Part shown: one piece after another, positions 17,433 through 25,064 of the stretch
Position numbering within the stretch: the first letter of the stretch is position 1
How the letters are laid out: each line of letters starts with the position of its first letter
Assembly: GCA_005804885.1 (NCBI GenBank)
Contig: SYOX01000190.1
Coordinates: forward strand, 1-64,000
Direction: 5' to 3'
Length of the DNA stretch: 64,000 bases
From: Pseudomonadota bacterium
GTDB lineage: Bacteria > Myxococcota_A > Bradymonadia > Bradymonadales > GCA-2716585
The notes under the pieces: generated by a model
What the model saw: the letters and a program-made list of their open reading frames with translations, nothing else
The model's database searches: none
What the model was told of the DNA's origin: nothing
Made by a program: the position numbers and the translations under genes

Positions 17433-18434
17433 GTGTCCGTCGATTACTTCCTGACACGCCTTCGCGAGATCTTCTACGAGCCGCCCTCGGCCGAGGGCTG
17501 GGCGGCCATCTGCGCGCTCTACAACAAGTGGCCCTGGGACGATGAGGACGGCCTCGCGATGGGCCTGGACTACACCCGCGCCCACCTCGACCGCTGGCCC
17601 GACGAGCTGCGCCGCGCCCCCGAGCGCTGGATCGCCGCGCTCCTGTCGACCTTCACGGGCGCTGGCCGCGTCCACCAGGGCTGGAGCCTGGTCAAGGCCC
17701 TCGACCTCGATTACCGCGAGATCGCCACGGCGGTGTGGCCCAGGCTCCTGGCCTCCGAGCACCTCTCCGGCCTCGCCCGCCTCCACATCAAGGGCCAGGT
17801 CCCCCGCGACGGCCTCGCGGCGCTGGCGGCCTCCCACCACCTCGCCGGCCTGACCCACCTTGAGCTCTCCTATGTGAAATACCTCGCGCCCGTCCTCAAG
17901 GATCTGTGCTCCGCGCGCCAGTTCGAGGGGCTGACGCACCTGAGCCTCCGCTACAACGACCTCCGAGATCAGGTCGCGGCCTTCGCAGAGGCGACCTCTC
18001 GCCCCACCTTCCTCAACCTGACCGCCTGCAACCTCACCGATGAGGGGCTGGCCGCGCTGCTGAGATCGCCGCTGGTGGATCGCGCCGCCGGTCTGAACCT
18101 GGACCACAACGCCATCAGCGATGTGGGCTTCAAGACCCTGTGCCAGAGCCCGAAGATGAGCGCCCTGACCCACCTGCGCCTGGACTACAACGGCATCACC
18201 GACGAGGGCGTCGAGGCGCTGCTGCGCGCCCCGATCCTCGACGGCCTCGTCTACCTCAACCTCGATCACAATCCGATCAAGGAGCGCGGCGCCATCCTCA
18301 TCGCCCGAAGCCCCCGCGCCAAGGGCCTGCGCTTCCTCGGGCTCGGCTACAGCATCGGCAAGAACGGGCAGCGGGCGCTGGCCGGCTCCCGACACTTGCA
18401 AGAGCGCGTCCGCGCGCTCTACGACAAGCGCTGA
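17433..18434 (+). CDS. Leucine-rich-repeat protein (RNase-inhibitor-like)
   Basis: Cytoplasmic protein of 333 residues without a signal peptide. The first 70 residues are helical and Trp-rich (WAAICALYNKWPWDDEDG), resembling the N-terminal region of the 27604 gene. Residues about 120-320 form regular 24-28-residue leucine-rich repeats of the ribonuclease-inhibitor kind (LTHLELSY, LTHLSLRYNDL, GLNLDHNAISD, LTHLRLDYNGITD). These are protein-binding scaffolds; partner unknown. It starts with GTG at 17433, about 6 bases after GGGGAGGG. Paralogous LRR proteins of this type are typical expansions in large myxobacterial genomes. Confidence 0.8.
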   Translation: MSVDYFLTRLREIFYEPPSAEGWAAICALYNKWPWDDEDGLAMGLDYTRAHLDRWPDELRRAPERWIAALLSTFTGAGRVHQGWSLVKALDLDYREIATAVWPRLLASEHLSGLARLHIKGQVPRDGLAALAASHHLAGLTHLELSYVKYLAPVLKDLCSARQFEGLTHLSLRYNDLRDQVAAFAEATSRPTFLNLTACNLTDEGLAALLRSPLVDRAAGLNLDHNAISDVGFKTLCQSPKMSALTHLRLDYNGITDEGVEALLRAPILDGLVYLNLDHNPIKERGAILIARSPRAKGLRFLGLGYSIGKNGQRALAGSRHLQERVRALYDKR

Positions 18435-18474
18435 CCGGAGCGCTCCGAGATGGCCGCCCCGGGCGCGCGCGCCC

Positions 18475-18715
18475 ACGATAGCCGCCCCGGGCTCGCGCCC
18501 GGCGCTACAGATCCAGGGACGCCCCTTTCGGGGCTCTCGACAGTGTGGATGCCTTCGCAGCGCCCTGTCACAAGCCACAAGGGACACGATGGGTTGAAGG
18601 TCTGGGTGTGAAGGGACACGCCCCCGCGCAGATTGACGCCTCGCCGCCAGCCCCGCAGGGGCGAGACGCCGTCGGCAAGATCGTAGCGCCGGGCGCGAGC
18701 CTGGGGCGAGCGGGA
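18475..18715. repeat. Family B intergenic palindrome, copy 1
   Basis: Non-coding imperfect inverted repeat in the 327-bp gap after the LRR gene. The left arm begins GCCGCCCCGGGCTCGCGCCC and includes GGCGCTACAG and a GCCCC-TTTC-GGGGC hairpin. The right arm (about 18655-18714) carries the complement, including GTAGCGCCGGGCGCGAGC. The same arms and a related core recur at 45001-45235 and 59461-59680. The core of this copy is the most diverged of the three. Confidence 0.75.
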
Positions 18716-18761
18716 TCTGCACCCCTGTTCACGGCCTGCTCCACACCCGGTCGGGGGTCGA

Positions 18762-20291
18762 TCAGGACCGCAGCTCGCGCTTGAGGATCTTGCCCGTCGG
18801 GCCCTTGGGCAGGCTGTCGAGGAACTCGACGACGCGGGGGTACTTGTAGGCCGCCAGGTGCTCCTTGCAGTACTCGATGATCTGCTCGGCGGTGGCCTCG
18901 TGGCCCGGCTTGAGCGCCACGATGGCCTTGACCTCCTCGCCGTGAGAGTCGTGCGGGAACCCGATGACGGCGGCCTCGATGACCCCAGGGTAGCCGTAGA
19001 GGACCTCCTCGATCTCCCTCGGGTAGACGTTGAAGCCGCCCCGGATGATCATGTCCTTCTTGCGGTCGACGATGAAGTAGTAGCCGTCGGCGTCGCGCGT
19101 GGCGATGTCGCCGGTGTGGAACCAGCCCTCGGTGATGATCTCGGCGTTGGCCTCCGGGCGCTTGTAGTAGCCCGTCATCACGTTGTGGCCCTTGATGCAG
19201 ATCTCGCCCGTCACGCCCTCCCCGGTCAGGGCGGCGTTGGCGTCGTCGACCAGCCGGAACTCGACGCCCCGGATCGGCAGGCCGATGGAGCCGGGCTTCT
19301 TGGGCTGATCCAGGACGTTGAAGCTGGCCACGGGGCTCGTCTCGGACAGCCCGTAGCCCTCCAGGATGCTGACGCCGTACTTCTGGTCAAAGGCCCTCAT
19401 CACCTCCACCGGCATCGCCGAGCCCCCCGACACCGAGTAGCGCAGGCTGCCCAGGTCGAAGCCCCCGGCCTCCGGGTGGTTGAGCATGGCGAAGTACATC
19501 GTCGGGACGCCGGCAAAGAGCGTCACCTTGTGCTTCTGCATCAGGCCCATCGCCGCCGTCGGGTCGAAGCGCGGCAGCAGGATCAGCGTCCCGCCCACCC
19601 GCAGCACCCCGTTCTGGATCACCGTCTGCCCGAAGCTGTGGAAGAGCGGCAGGGTCGCCAGCGCCACGTCGTCGCTGGCCAGCGGCAGCAGCTTCGAGGA
19701 GGTGTAGTCGGCGTTGTAGAAGAGGTTGAAGTGTGTCAGCTCCGCGCCCTTGGGCTTGCCCGTCGTCCCCGAGGTGTACAGGATCACGGCGGTGTCGTCC
19801 GGCATCGTCGAGGGCAGCTCCGACACCGGCGACGCCCCCCCGATCAGCGCCGTCATGTTCAGCGCCCCCTCCGGGGCGGCCGTGTCCGTCGGGTCGGCCT
19901 TGGCGATGATCAGGTGCTTGCAGCCCTCGGCGCGATCAAAGCCCGCGCGGGCTTGATCGTAGAAGCCCTCCCAGGCCACCAGCGCCACCGCGTCGGAGTC
20001 CTCCAGGTGGTAGGCGATCTCCGATCCGGTCAGCAGCACGTTGAGCGGCACGATCGGCGTCGCCGCGTAATGCCCCCCGAAGTAGGCGATCGTGAAATGC
20101 GGCACGTTGGGCAGCAAGAGCGCGATGTGCTGGCCGGGCTCCAGCCCCAACCCCTTGAGCGCCCCGGCGAAGCGCTGCGCGTAGGCGTGCAGCTGGCCGT
20201 AGCTCAGGGTCGCGTCGCCCAGGACGATGGCGGCCTTGTGGGGATCGCGCTGCGCGCTCTCACGGAGGATCGTGGCGAGATTGAGAGACAT
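18762..20291 (-). CDS. Acyl-CoA synthetase (AMP-forming ligase)
   Basis: Adenylate-forming enzyme of 509 residues, the normal length for medium/long-chain acyl-CoA ligases. The P-loop-like motif YTSGTTGKPKG lies near residue 172; GYGLSETSP (motif A5), a TGD motif in WFHTGDIA, the hinge DRKKDMIIRGG, and the C-terminal catalytic Lys in PTGKILKRELRS are all present. It activates a carboxylic acid to acyl-AMP and then the CoA thioester, feeding beta-oxidation or lipid synthesis; chain length cannot be told. The start at 20291 has AGGTGAAAG upstream. Its promoter must lie in or beside the family A palindrome starting at 20394. Confidence 0.9.
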   Translation of the reverse strand: MSLNLATILRESAQRDPHKAAIVLGDATLSYGQLHAYAQRFAGALKGLGLEPGQHIALLLPNVPHFTIAYFGGHYAATPIVPLNVLLTGSEIAYHLEDSDAVALVAWEGFYDQARAGFDRAEGCKHLIIAKADPTDTAAPEGALNMTALIGGASPVSELPSTMPDDTAVILYTSGTTGKPKGAELTHFNLFYNADYTSSKLLPLASDDVALATLPLFHSFGQTVIQNGVLRVGGTLILLPRFDPTAAMGLMQKHKVTLFAGVPTMYFAMLNHPEAGGFDLGSLRYSVSGGSAMPVEVMRAFDQKYGVSILEGYGLSETSPVASFNVLDQPKKPGSIGLPIRGVEFRLVDDANAALTGEGVTGEICIKGHNVMTGYYKRPEANAEIITEGWFHTGDIATRDADGYYFIVDRKKDMIIRGGFNVYPREIEEVLYGYPGVIEAAVIGFPHDSHGEEVKAIVALKPGHEATAEQIIEYCKEHLAAYKYPRVVEFLDSLPKGPTGKILKRELRS

Positions 20292-20393
20292 CTTTCACCT
20301 CATCGGGTCATCGGGTTGTCGTCGAACCGGCGACACTCTACCCGAAGAGCGGCCCTCGGACAATCACCCCCCACGACCGCCTCGCCCCAAGCT

Positions 20394-20798
20394 CAGGTTT
20401 GCTCAGTGAAGCCTGAAGTCCTGCCGCGCTCGCCGATCGCCCCACGCTCCTCGCACCGCCCCCGTTGGGGACGGGCTCGTCGGGTGGGGCTTGGAAGCGC
20501 GGGGGGGCTGCGCCCGTTGGGCGCAGGCCGGCGGGCGGGCCAGGGCGGATCGCAGGGGCGGATCAGCGCGTCGAAGTGGGCCTGTGGATTGGGGTTTTCA
20601 CGCCCCCAGGTGTCGACCTGGGTCGTGCGCTGGCCTGCGACCGAGAGGTCGCAGCCCACCCTGAGCTTGTAGCCCCACCCGACGAGCCCGTCCCCGACAG
20701 GGGCGGTGCGAGGAGCGTGGGGCGATACGCCGTGGGCACGATCGTGGCGTGGGATGCCGTGGCCTCGCGGGCCTTGGAACCTTCACTGAGCAAACCTG
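20394..20798. repeat. Family A intergenic palindrome, copy 1 (full length)
   Basis: Fills most of the 545-bp gap between the acyl-CoA ligase and the YqaJ-like gene. The outermost arms are a perfect 18-bp inverted repeat, CAGGTTTGCTCAGTGAAG at 20394-20411 and its complement at 20781-20798. Inside are 56-bp arms at 20436-20491 and 20671-20726 differing at two positions, both near the tip of a GC hairpin. The centre carries a block around GTCGAC and GTGGGCCTGTGGATTGGGG that recurs, in either orientation, in the three other copies. No open reading frame in it looks like a protein. Confidence 0.85.
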
Positions 20799-20836
20799 TT
20801 CCAGGGCCTCCAGGCCGTCGATCCTCAGTCGTCGCC

Positions 20837-21595
20837 TCAGAGCAAGGCGAGCTGGGCTGACGGCGAGGGCTTCGGGGGGCGGTCGAGGCGATCGCCGGTC
20901 CAGATGAGGGGGGGATCGAGCCAGCCGGGCTCGCCCAGCAGCGCCGACAGACGGGCGGCGTCGGGGTGGTGGTCGGGGGGCTCGACGTCGCCCAGGACGA
21001 AGTCCGTCACCCAGCCCGCGACGGCCTGCTCCAGCAGCTCCCCGACGGCCTCGATCCGCCGCCACCCGATGGCCGTCAGCTGCCAGGGCTCGCCGGTCCA
21101 GGGCGGAGGGCGCCGGGGGCCGCTCAGGCAGCAGATCACGCCGCCCGAGGCCCCGCAGGTCGCCGCGTAGTGCTGGAGCTGGAGGGCGTACTCCACCGGG
21201 ACGCTGCCCTGATCAAAGAGCTGATGCCTGTGGCTCTCGAAGACGGTCGTCTTGGCCTCGAAGATCCGCCCGCCGGGCAGGCTGCCGTCGGTGGCCGCGA
21301 TCATCGCCACGCCCTCGGCCCAGCGCGCGTGCCGCGCCCGCACCCCCGCGCCGACCTCCTGCCCGGTCTGCCGCCCGTAGAGCCACCGGACGATGGGCTC
21401 CAGGGCCACGCCGCGCCGCATCGCCGCGCTGCGCTCGAAGGCCACGGGCCGATCGGTCTTGCGCCGCCAGAGATCCCCGGCGCTCAAGCCCGGGTGGAGG
21501 TGGAAGATCGCGGCGACCTCGCTGCCGCCGATGCCCTTGTCCGGGAGATCGGGGGGCGCCTCTTCCGGCGCGCCGAAGAGATCAGGCTGCTGCAT
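20837..21595 (-). CDS. YqaJ-like exonuclease/recombinase-domain protein
   Basis: Protein of 252 residues. Near residue 23 it has IGGSEVAAI, the typical opening of YqaJ-type viral recombinase nucleases; then GVALEPIVRWLY supplies the conserved Glu, ATDGSLPGG the Asp, and IFEAKTTVF the Glu-x-Lys of the PD-(D/E)xK site; YALQLQHYAA supplies the Gln motif. Such enzymes are lambda-exonuclease-like, resecting double-stranded DNA ends in phage or mobile-element recombination. No annealing partner, phage gene or integrase is nearby, so it stands alone. The ATG at 21595 lies 11 bases after the stop of the upstream lipoprotein gene; a longer overlapping frame is a shadow. Family assignment is fairly sure; its present role is open. 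Confidence 0.8.
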   Translation of the reverse strand: MQQPDLFGAPEEAPPDLPDKGIGGSEVAAIFHLHPGLSAGDLWRRKTDRPVAFERSAAMRRGVALEPIVRWLYGRQTGQEVGAGVRARHARWAEGVAMIAATDGSLPGGRIFEAKTTVFESHRHQLFDQGSVPVEYALQLQHYAATCGASGGVICCLSGPRRPPPWTGEPWQLTAIGWRRIEAVGELLEQAVAGWVTDFVLGDVEPPDHHPDAARLSALLGEPGWLDPPLIWTGDRLDRPPKPSPSAQLALL

Positions 21596-21606
21596 CTGAC
21601 CTCCCC

Positions 21607-23226
21607 TCACTCCTCGTCGGGAGGCCCCCAGACGCCGCCGAGGCCGTCGTCGTCGATCCGGTAGAGCATGACGTCCTCGAACTCGAAGTCGTCGCCGTCG
21701 GGCACCACGTGCCACAGGCTGATGTTGGCCGACACGTCCCCCGTGGTCAGGTCGAACTGCAGCGGCCCGGAGGCCCCCTCGTAGTTGATCGGGTTGCCGC
21801 TCAAGAGCGTGTTGCGCGCCGTCCCCACGTCCGTCGGCCCCGCGTTGATCGTCTGCCCCGTGACCACCTTCGCCATCGCCGCCGCGAGCCCCGCGCCGGT
21901 GATCTCGGCCCCCGACCCCAGCGACATCGCCGCGTAGGCGACCAGGAAGGTCGCGTCGTAGGCGTTGGCCGCAAACGAGCCCGGCTCGACGCCGTAGCGG
22001 TTGCGGAAGCGGAAGGCGAAGGCGGTGAAGAGCCCGCCGTTCTTGCCGTCCGGGGCCACCCCCTCCAGCCGGTCCGCCAGCTCGGGGTGCGCTGCGATGT
22101 AGGTCAACAGCTCCGCCGACTGCCCCCCGTCCGACAGGATGTAGTTCGGCGGCAGCAAGCCCTGCTGCTCCGAGAAGGACTCGTAATTGTCGATCAGCGT
22201 GACGGTCTCGTTGGTGCCAAAGAGCAGCACCACGTCGGCCTGCCCGAACTCCTCGATGAGCCCGATCACGGGCGTTGCCAGATCCCCGGCCGGCGCGTAG
22301 ATCCGGCCCACGAAGTTGTCCTCGCCCAGCTCCACGCCCAGCTCGTCGATGATCCGGTTGAGCAGCCCCGATCCGTAGGCGTCGTCCTTGGCCAGCGCCG
22401 CCAGCCGCATCTGCCCGCCCTGCAGCGCCCGCAGATCGCGGATCCGATCGGCCGCCGCGCCGCCCTGGAAGGCGTCGCTGGGCGCCGCCCGCCACGACAG
22501 GTTGTTGTCGTCCAGCGTCGTGATGCTGGCGCTGGTGGCCGAGGGCGACATGATGAAGACCCCCTTGCGCGAGGTGACCTGATCGCTGACGTCGGTGAAG
22601 ACCCCGCTGAAGGCCGGCCCCACGATGGCCGACACCCCCACCACGTCCACCAGGTGCGCCGCGGCCACCTTGCCCTGATCGGCCTTGCCGTCGTCGTCGC
22701 AGCCGATGTGGACCAGCCGCCGACCATTGCCCAGCCCGCCGTTCTGGTTGATCTCGTTGACCGCCAGCTGGATCGCCTGCTCGCGCGGCACACCCTTGGA
22801 GGCGTTGGCCCCCCGCGTCGGCAAGATCGACCCGATGATGAAGGTGTCGTCCTGCTCGATGGGCCCGGCCACCGCGAAGCACTCCTCGCTCAAGGCCTGC
22901 ACGCACTGACACTGACCATTGCAGATGAAGTTCTGGCCCTGCTCCGCGATGCAGCCCGTCGTCGTACAGCAGCCCTCCGGTTCCGGCTCACCCTCGGGCT
23001 CACCCTCGGGTTCTCCCTCCGGTTGCCCCTCCGGTTGTCCCTCCGGCTGCCCCTCCGGCTCCGGCCCGGCGGCGCCCTCGACGCAGAAGCCCTCCGGCGA
23101 GCAGACCAGCGCCGGACCCGCGCCGGCCCTCGCCGCGCAGTCCCCGTCGGCCTCGCACTCGTCGAAGTCCAGCGTCAGGCTGCACCCCGACAGGAACATC
23201 AATGAGATCAACAGTATCCGCGTCAT
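21607..23226 (-). CDS. Periplasmic-binding-protein-type lipoprotein (LivK-like)
   Basis: Lipoprotein of 539 residues. The lipobox is in MFLSGCSLTLDF (Cys about 15), followed by Cys-rich and PEGQ/PEGE repeat linkers up to about residue 110. From about 125 on it is a type-1 periplasmic binding fold of the branched-chain amino acid family: IIGSILPTRGANASKG, AIQLAVNEINQNGGL, VGVSAIVGPAFSG, TGQTINAGPTDVG. The usual role is to bind a small ligand for an ABC importer, but no permease or ATPase gene is adjacent, and the lipid anchor plus long linker suggest a surface sensor or an orphan receptor. It shares a strand with the YqaJ-like gene. Confidence 0.82.
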   Translation of the reverse strand: MTRILLISLMFLSGCSLTLDFDECEADGDCAARAGAGPALVCSPEGFCVEGAAGPEPEGQPEGQPEGQPEGEPEGEPEGEPEPEGCCTTTGCIAEQGQNFICNGQCQCVQALSEECFAVAGPIEQDDTFIIGSILPTRGANASKGVPREQAIQLAVNEINQNGGLGNGRRLVHIGCDDDGKADQGKVAAAHLVDVVGVSAIVGPAFSGVFTDVSDQVTSRKGVFIMSPSATSASITTLDDNNLSWRAAPSDAFQGGAAADRIRDLRALQGGQMRLAALAKDDAYGSGLLNRIIDELGVELGEDNFVGRIYAPAGDLATPVIGLIEEFGQADVVLLFGTNETVTLIDNYESFSEQQGLLPPNYILSDGGQSAELLTYIAAHPELADRLEGVAPDGKNGGLFTAFAFRFRNRYGVEPGSFAANAYDATFLVAYAAMSLGSGAEITGAGLAAAMAKVVTGQTINAGPTDVGTARNTLLSGNPINYEGASGPLQFDLTTGDVSANISLWHVVPDGDDFEFEDVMLYRIDDDGLGGVWGPPDEE

Positions 23227-23410
23227 GGTCGCTCATGCCTCGTCAGGACGTCGCGCCCTGCGCTCGCCGGACTCGCTCGCCGCGGGGACATCAAAGGTGT
23301 GGCGATCCTAGCACAACCCATCACCGCAACATACCGCCTGGCCCCAACTCCCCGGCGCTGCCCCCACTTTCACAAGGCCCCCTCCCGATCCCAAACGTCC
23401 CACGCACAAC

Positions 23411-23640
23411 GAGCGCCCCACGCTCCTCGCACCGCCCGTTGGGCGGGCTCGTCGGGTGGGGCTGGAAGCTCAGGGTGGGCTGCGCCCTCTCGGTCGCAGG
23501 CCAGCGCACGACCCAGGTCGACACCTGGAGGAGTGATAACACCAATCTGCAGGCCCACTCAGGCGCGGCGATCAGGCCATGCGATCCGCGCTAGGCCGCC
23601 CGCCTGCGCCCATCGGGCGCAGCCCCCCGCGCTTCCAAGC
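23411..23640. repeat. Family A intergenic palindrome, copy 2 (truncated)
   Basis: Lies in the 550-bp divergent gap 23227-23776. The left arm (about 23413-23463) matches the other copies, as do the core (CAGGTCGACACCTGG, then CAGGCCCACTC) and part of the right inner arm (GGGCGCAGCCCCCC...CTTCCAAG). The outer right arm is missing, so this copy has lost one terminus. The remaining gap, 23227-23410 and 23641-23776, shows no gene; the latter ends in the AGGAGG of the next gene. Confidence 0.75.
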
Positions 23641-23776
23641 GGGGCGCTGGCCCGGCGTCGAGGATCTGTACCGGGGATCGCCGCCGGTGGTAAGGTGGTC
23701 GGCGAGGCGGCGCGACGGCTGGCCTCAAGACGCCCACGACAATCTTGAACGCCCGCTCGCAGGCAGGAGGCCCCCG

Positions 23777-25000
23777 ATGGCGATCCGCGACCAGCACTTC
23801 TTCTTCGCCAAGAAGCTCATCCCGGCGGAGGTCTTTCGATCTCCGGGCGAGATGTTCGCCGAGCTGACCGGCCCGAAGCGCGAAGCCTTCTTGATGTACC
23901 TTTGGATGGAGGCGGGCAAGAGCGTGGGCGGGTCGCTGCCCCACGTTGACGTGGTGGAGTATCCGGGCGCTGGCGTGCCGCAGCTGGTCAAGCTGGAGGT
24001 CGTCGGGGCGATCAAGAGCGAGGGCTGGGAGGTGGTCGTCGTGTCGATGCCGCCTGCGCTGGCCCCGAACGAGGCCGTCTTCATCGCGCTGGCCCGCAAG
24101 GGCGACGAGACGCGCCTCTTCTTCTGGGAGCGGTGCCTGGACGCCGCGATGACCGGCGAGGCGGGCGGGGACGGCGTGCTGTCCGAGGTGAGGGGCGATC
24201 AGAGCCGGAGCAATTACGGCTTCTTCCCGGGCCTCGGCCTGGACGACTTCTGCAAGAACCTCGGCGGTGTGCTCGGCGTCAAGATCGAGGGCGTCAGGGG
24301 CAGCCTGCCCGAGATCGACATGGCCGCCTTCCTGGGCGCGGGGGGCGGGCCAAAGGGCGCGCCGCAGGCCAGCCGCCTCGGCGGCCCGCCGAGCCCAGGG
24401 CGGAGCGTTACGCCGAGCGACGTGCGGAGCTTCGGCGAGCTGCTGGCCAAGATCATCGCCGTGAGGGCGGGGCTGCCGTTGGTCATGTTCCTGGTGGGCT
24501 TCGTGCTCATGAACCTGATCGGGCAGTTCTACGGGATCGTCTCGACTCTGCTCACGCTGATGTCGCTGGTCATCGGCGTCATGCTCATGATCTGGACCTT
24601 CAAGATCTTCGACGTCCAGCGCGGCAAGACCAGCTTCTCGCCGGGGATGGCGGTCGGGGCGTGGTTGATCCCGCTGGGCAATATCTTCTTGCCGCCCTTC
24701 GTGCTGCGCGACGCCTGGAAGTGCGCCCGAGGCCCCCAGGGCAGCCTGATCATCTTCGTCTGGTGGCTCTTCTGGCTGCTGGAGATCGTCTTTGTCACGC
24801 TGCGAAGCCTCGGCGTGTCGATCCAGACCGAGCTGGAAAGCGGCGCCTCCTACGTCCACGTCCTCGACCAGATCATCGAACTGCCGGACGGGATCGGCGG
24901 CGTCCTCGGCGCGGCCTACTCTTACGGCGGCCTGCTGGTGACCGTGGCGGCCTACGGCCTGCTGTGGCACATCGTCAAGAAGATCAGCGAGAAGCTCTGA
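23777..25000 (+). CDS. DUF4328-like multi-pass membrane protein
   Basis: Protein of 407 residues; the ATG at 23777 follows a perfect AGGAGG by six bases, so the 66-codon upstream extension (which reads through family A repeat DNA) is rejected. Residues 1-190 are soluble with no family I recognise; 190-225 is a Gly/Pro-rich linker. The C-terminal 180 residues carry four hydrophobic helices and the hallmark DUF4328 pattern: IWTFKIFDVQRG, then FSPGMAVGAWLIPLGNIFLPPFVLRDAWK, then a helix with WWLFWLLE. DUF4328 proteins are uncharacterised inner-membrane proteins. The N-terminal domain could be a sensor or a substrate-binding part. Confidence 0.78.
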   Translation: MAIRDQHFFFAKKLIPAEVFRSPGEMFAELTGPKREAFLMYLWMEAGKSVGGSLPHVDVVEYPGAGVPQLVKLEVVGAIKSEGWEVVVVSMPPALAPNEAVFIALARKGDETRLFFWERCLDAAMTGEAGGDGVLSEVRGDQSRSNYGFFPGLGLDDFCKNLGGVLGVKIEGVRGSLPEIDMAAFLGAGGGPKGAPQASRLGGPPSPGRSVTPSDVRSFGELLAKIIAVRAGLPLVMFLVGFVLMNLIGQFYGIVSTLLTLMSLVIGVMLMIWTFKIFDVQRGKTSFSPGMAVGAWLIPLGNIFLPPFVLRDAWKCARGPQGSLIIFVWWLFWLLEIVFVTLRSLGVSIQTELESGASYVHVLDQIIELPDGIGGVLGAAYSYGGLLVTVAAYGLLWHIVKKISEKL

Positions 25001-25064
25001 GGCGGCGGCGCCTCCCCCGGCGCGGCTGGCGTCGGGAGATCGGCGCGCGGCGGGATCAAGGGCG

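Noticed and set aside
20465-20860. Short open frames over family A and family B repeats (also near 23300, 33060, 37775, 59286)
   Set aside because: They translate palindromic repeat DNA in both directions and have no domain or ribosome-binding site.
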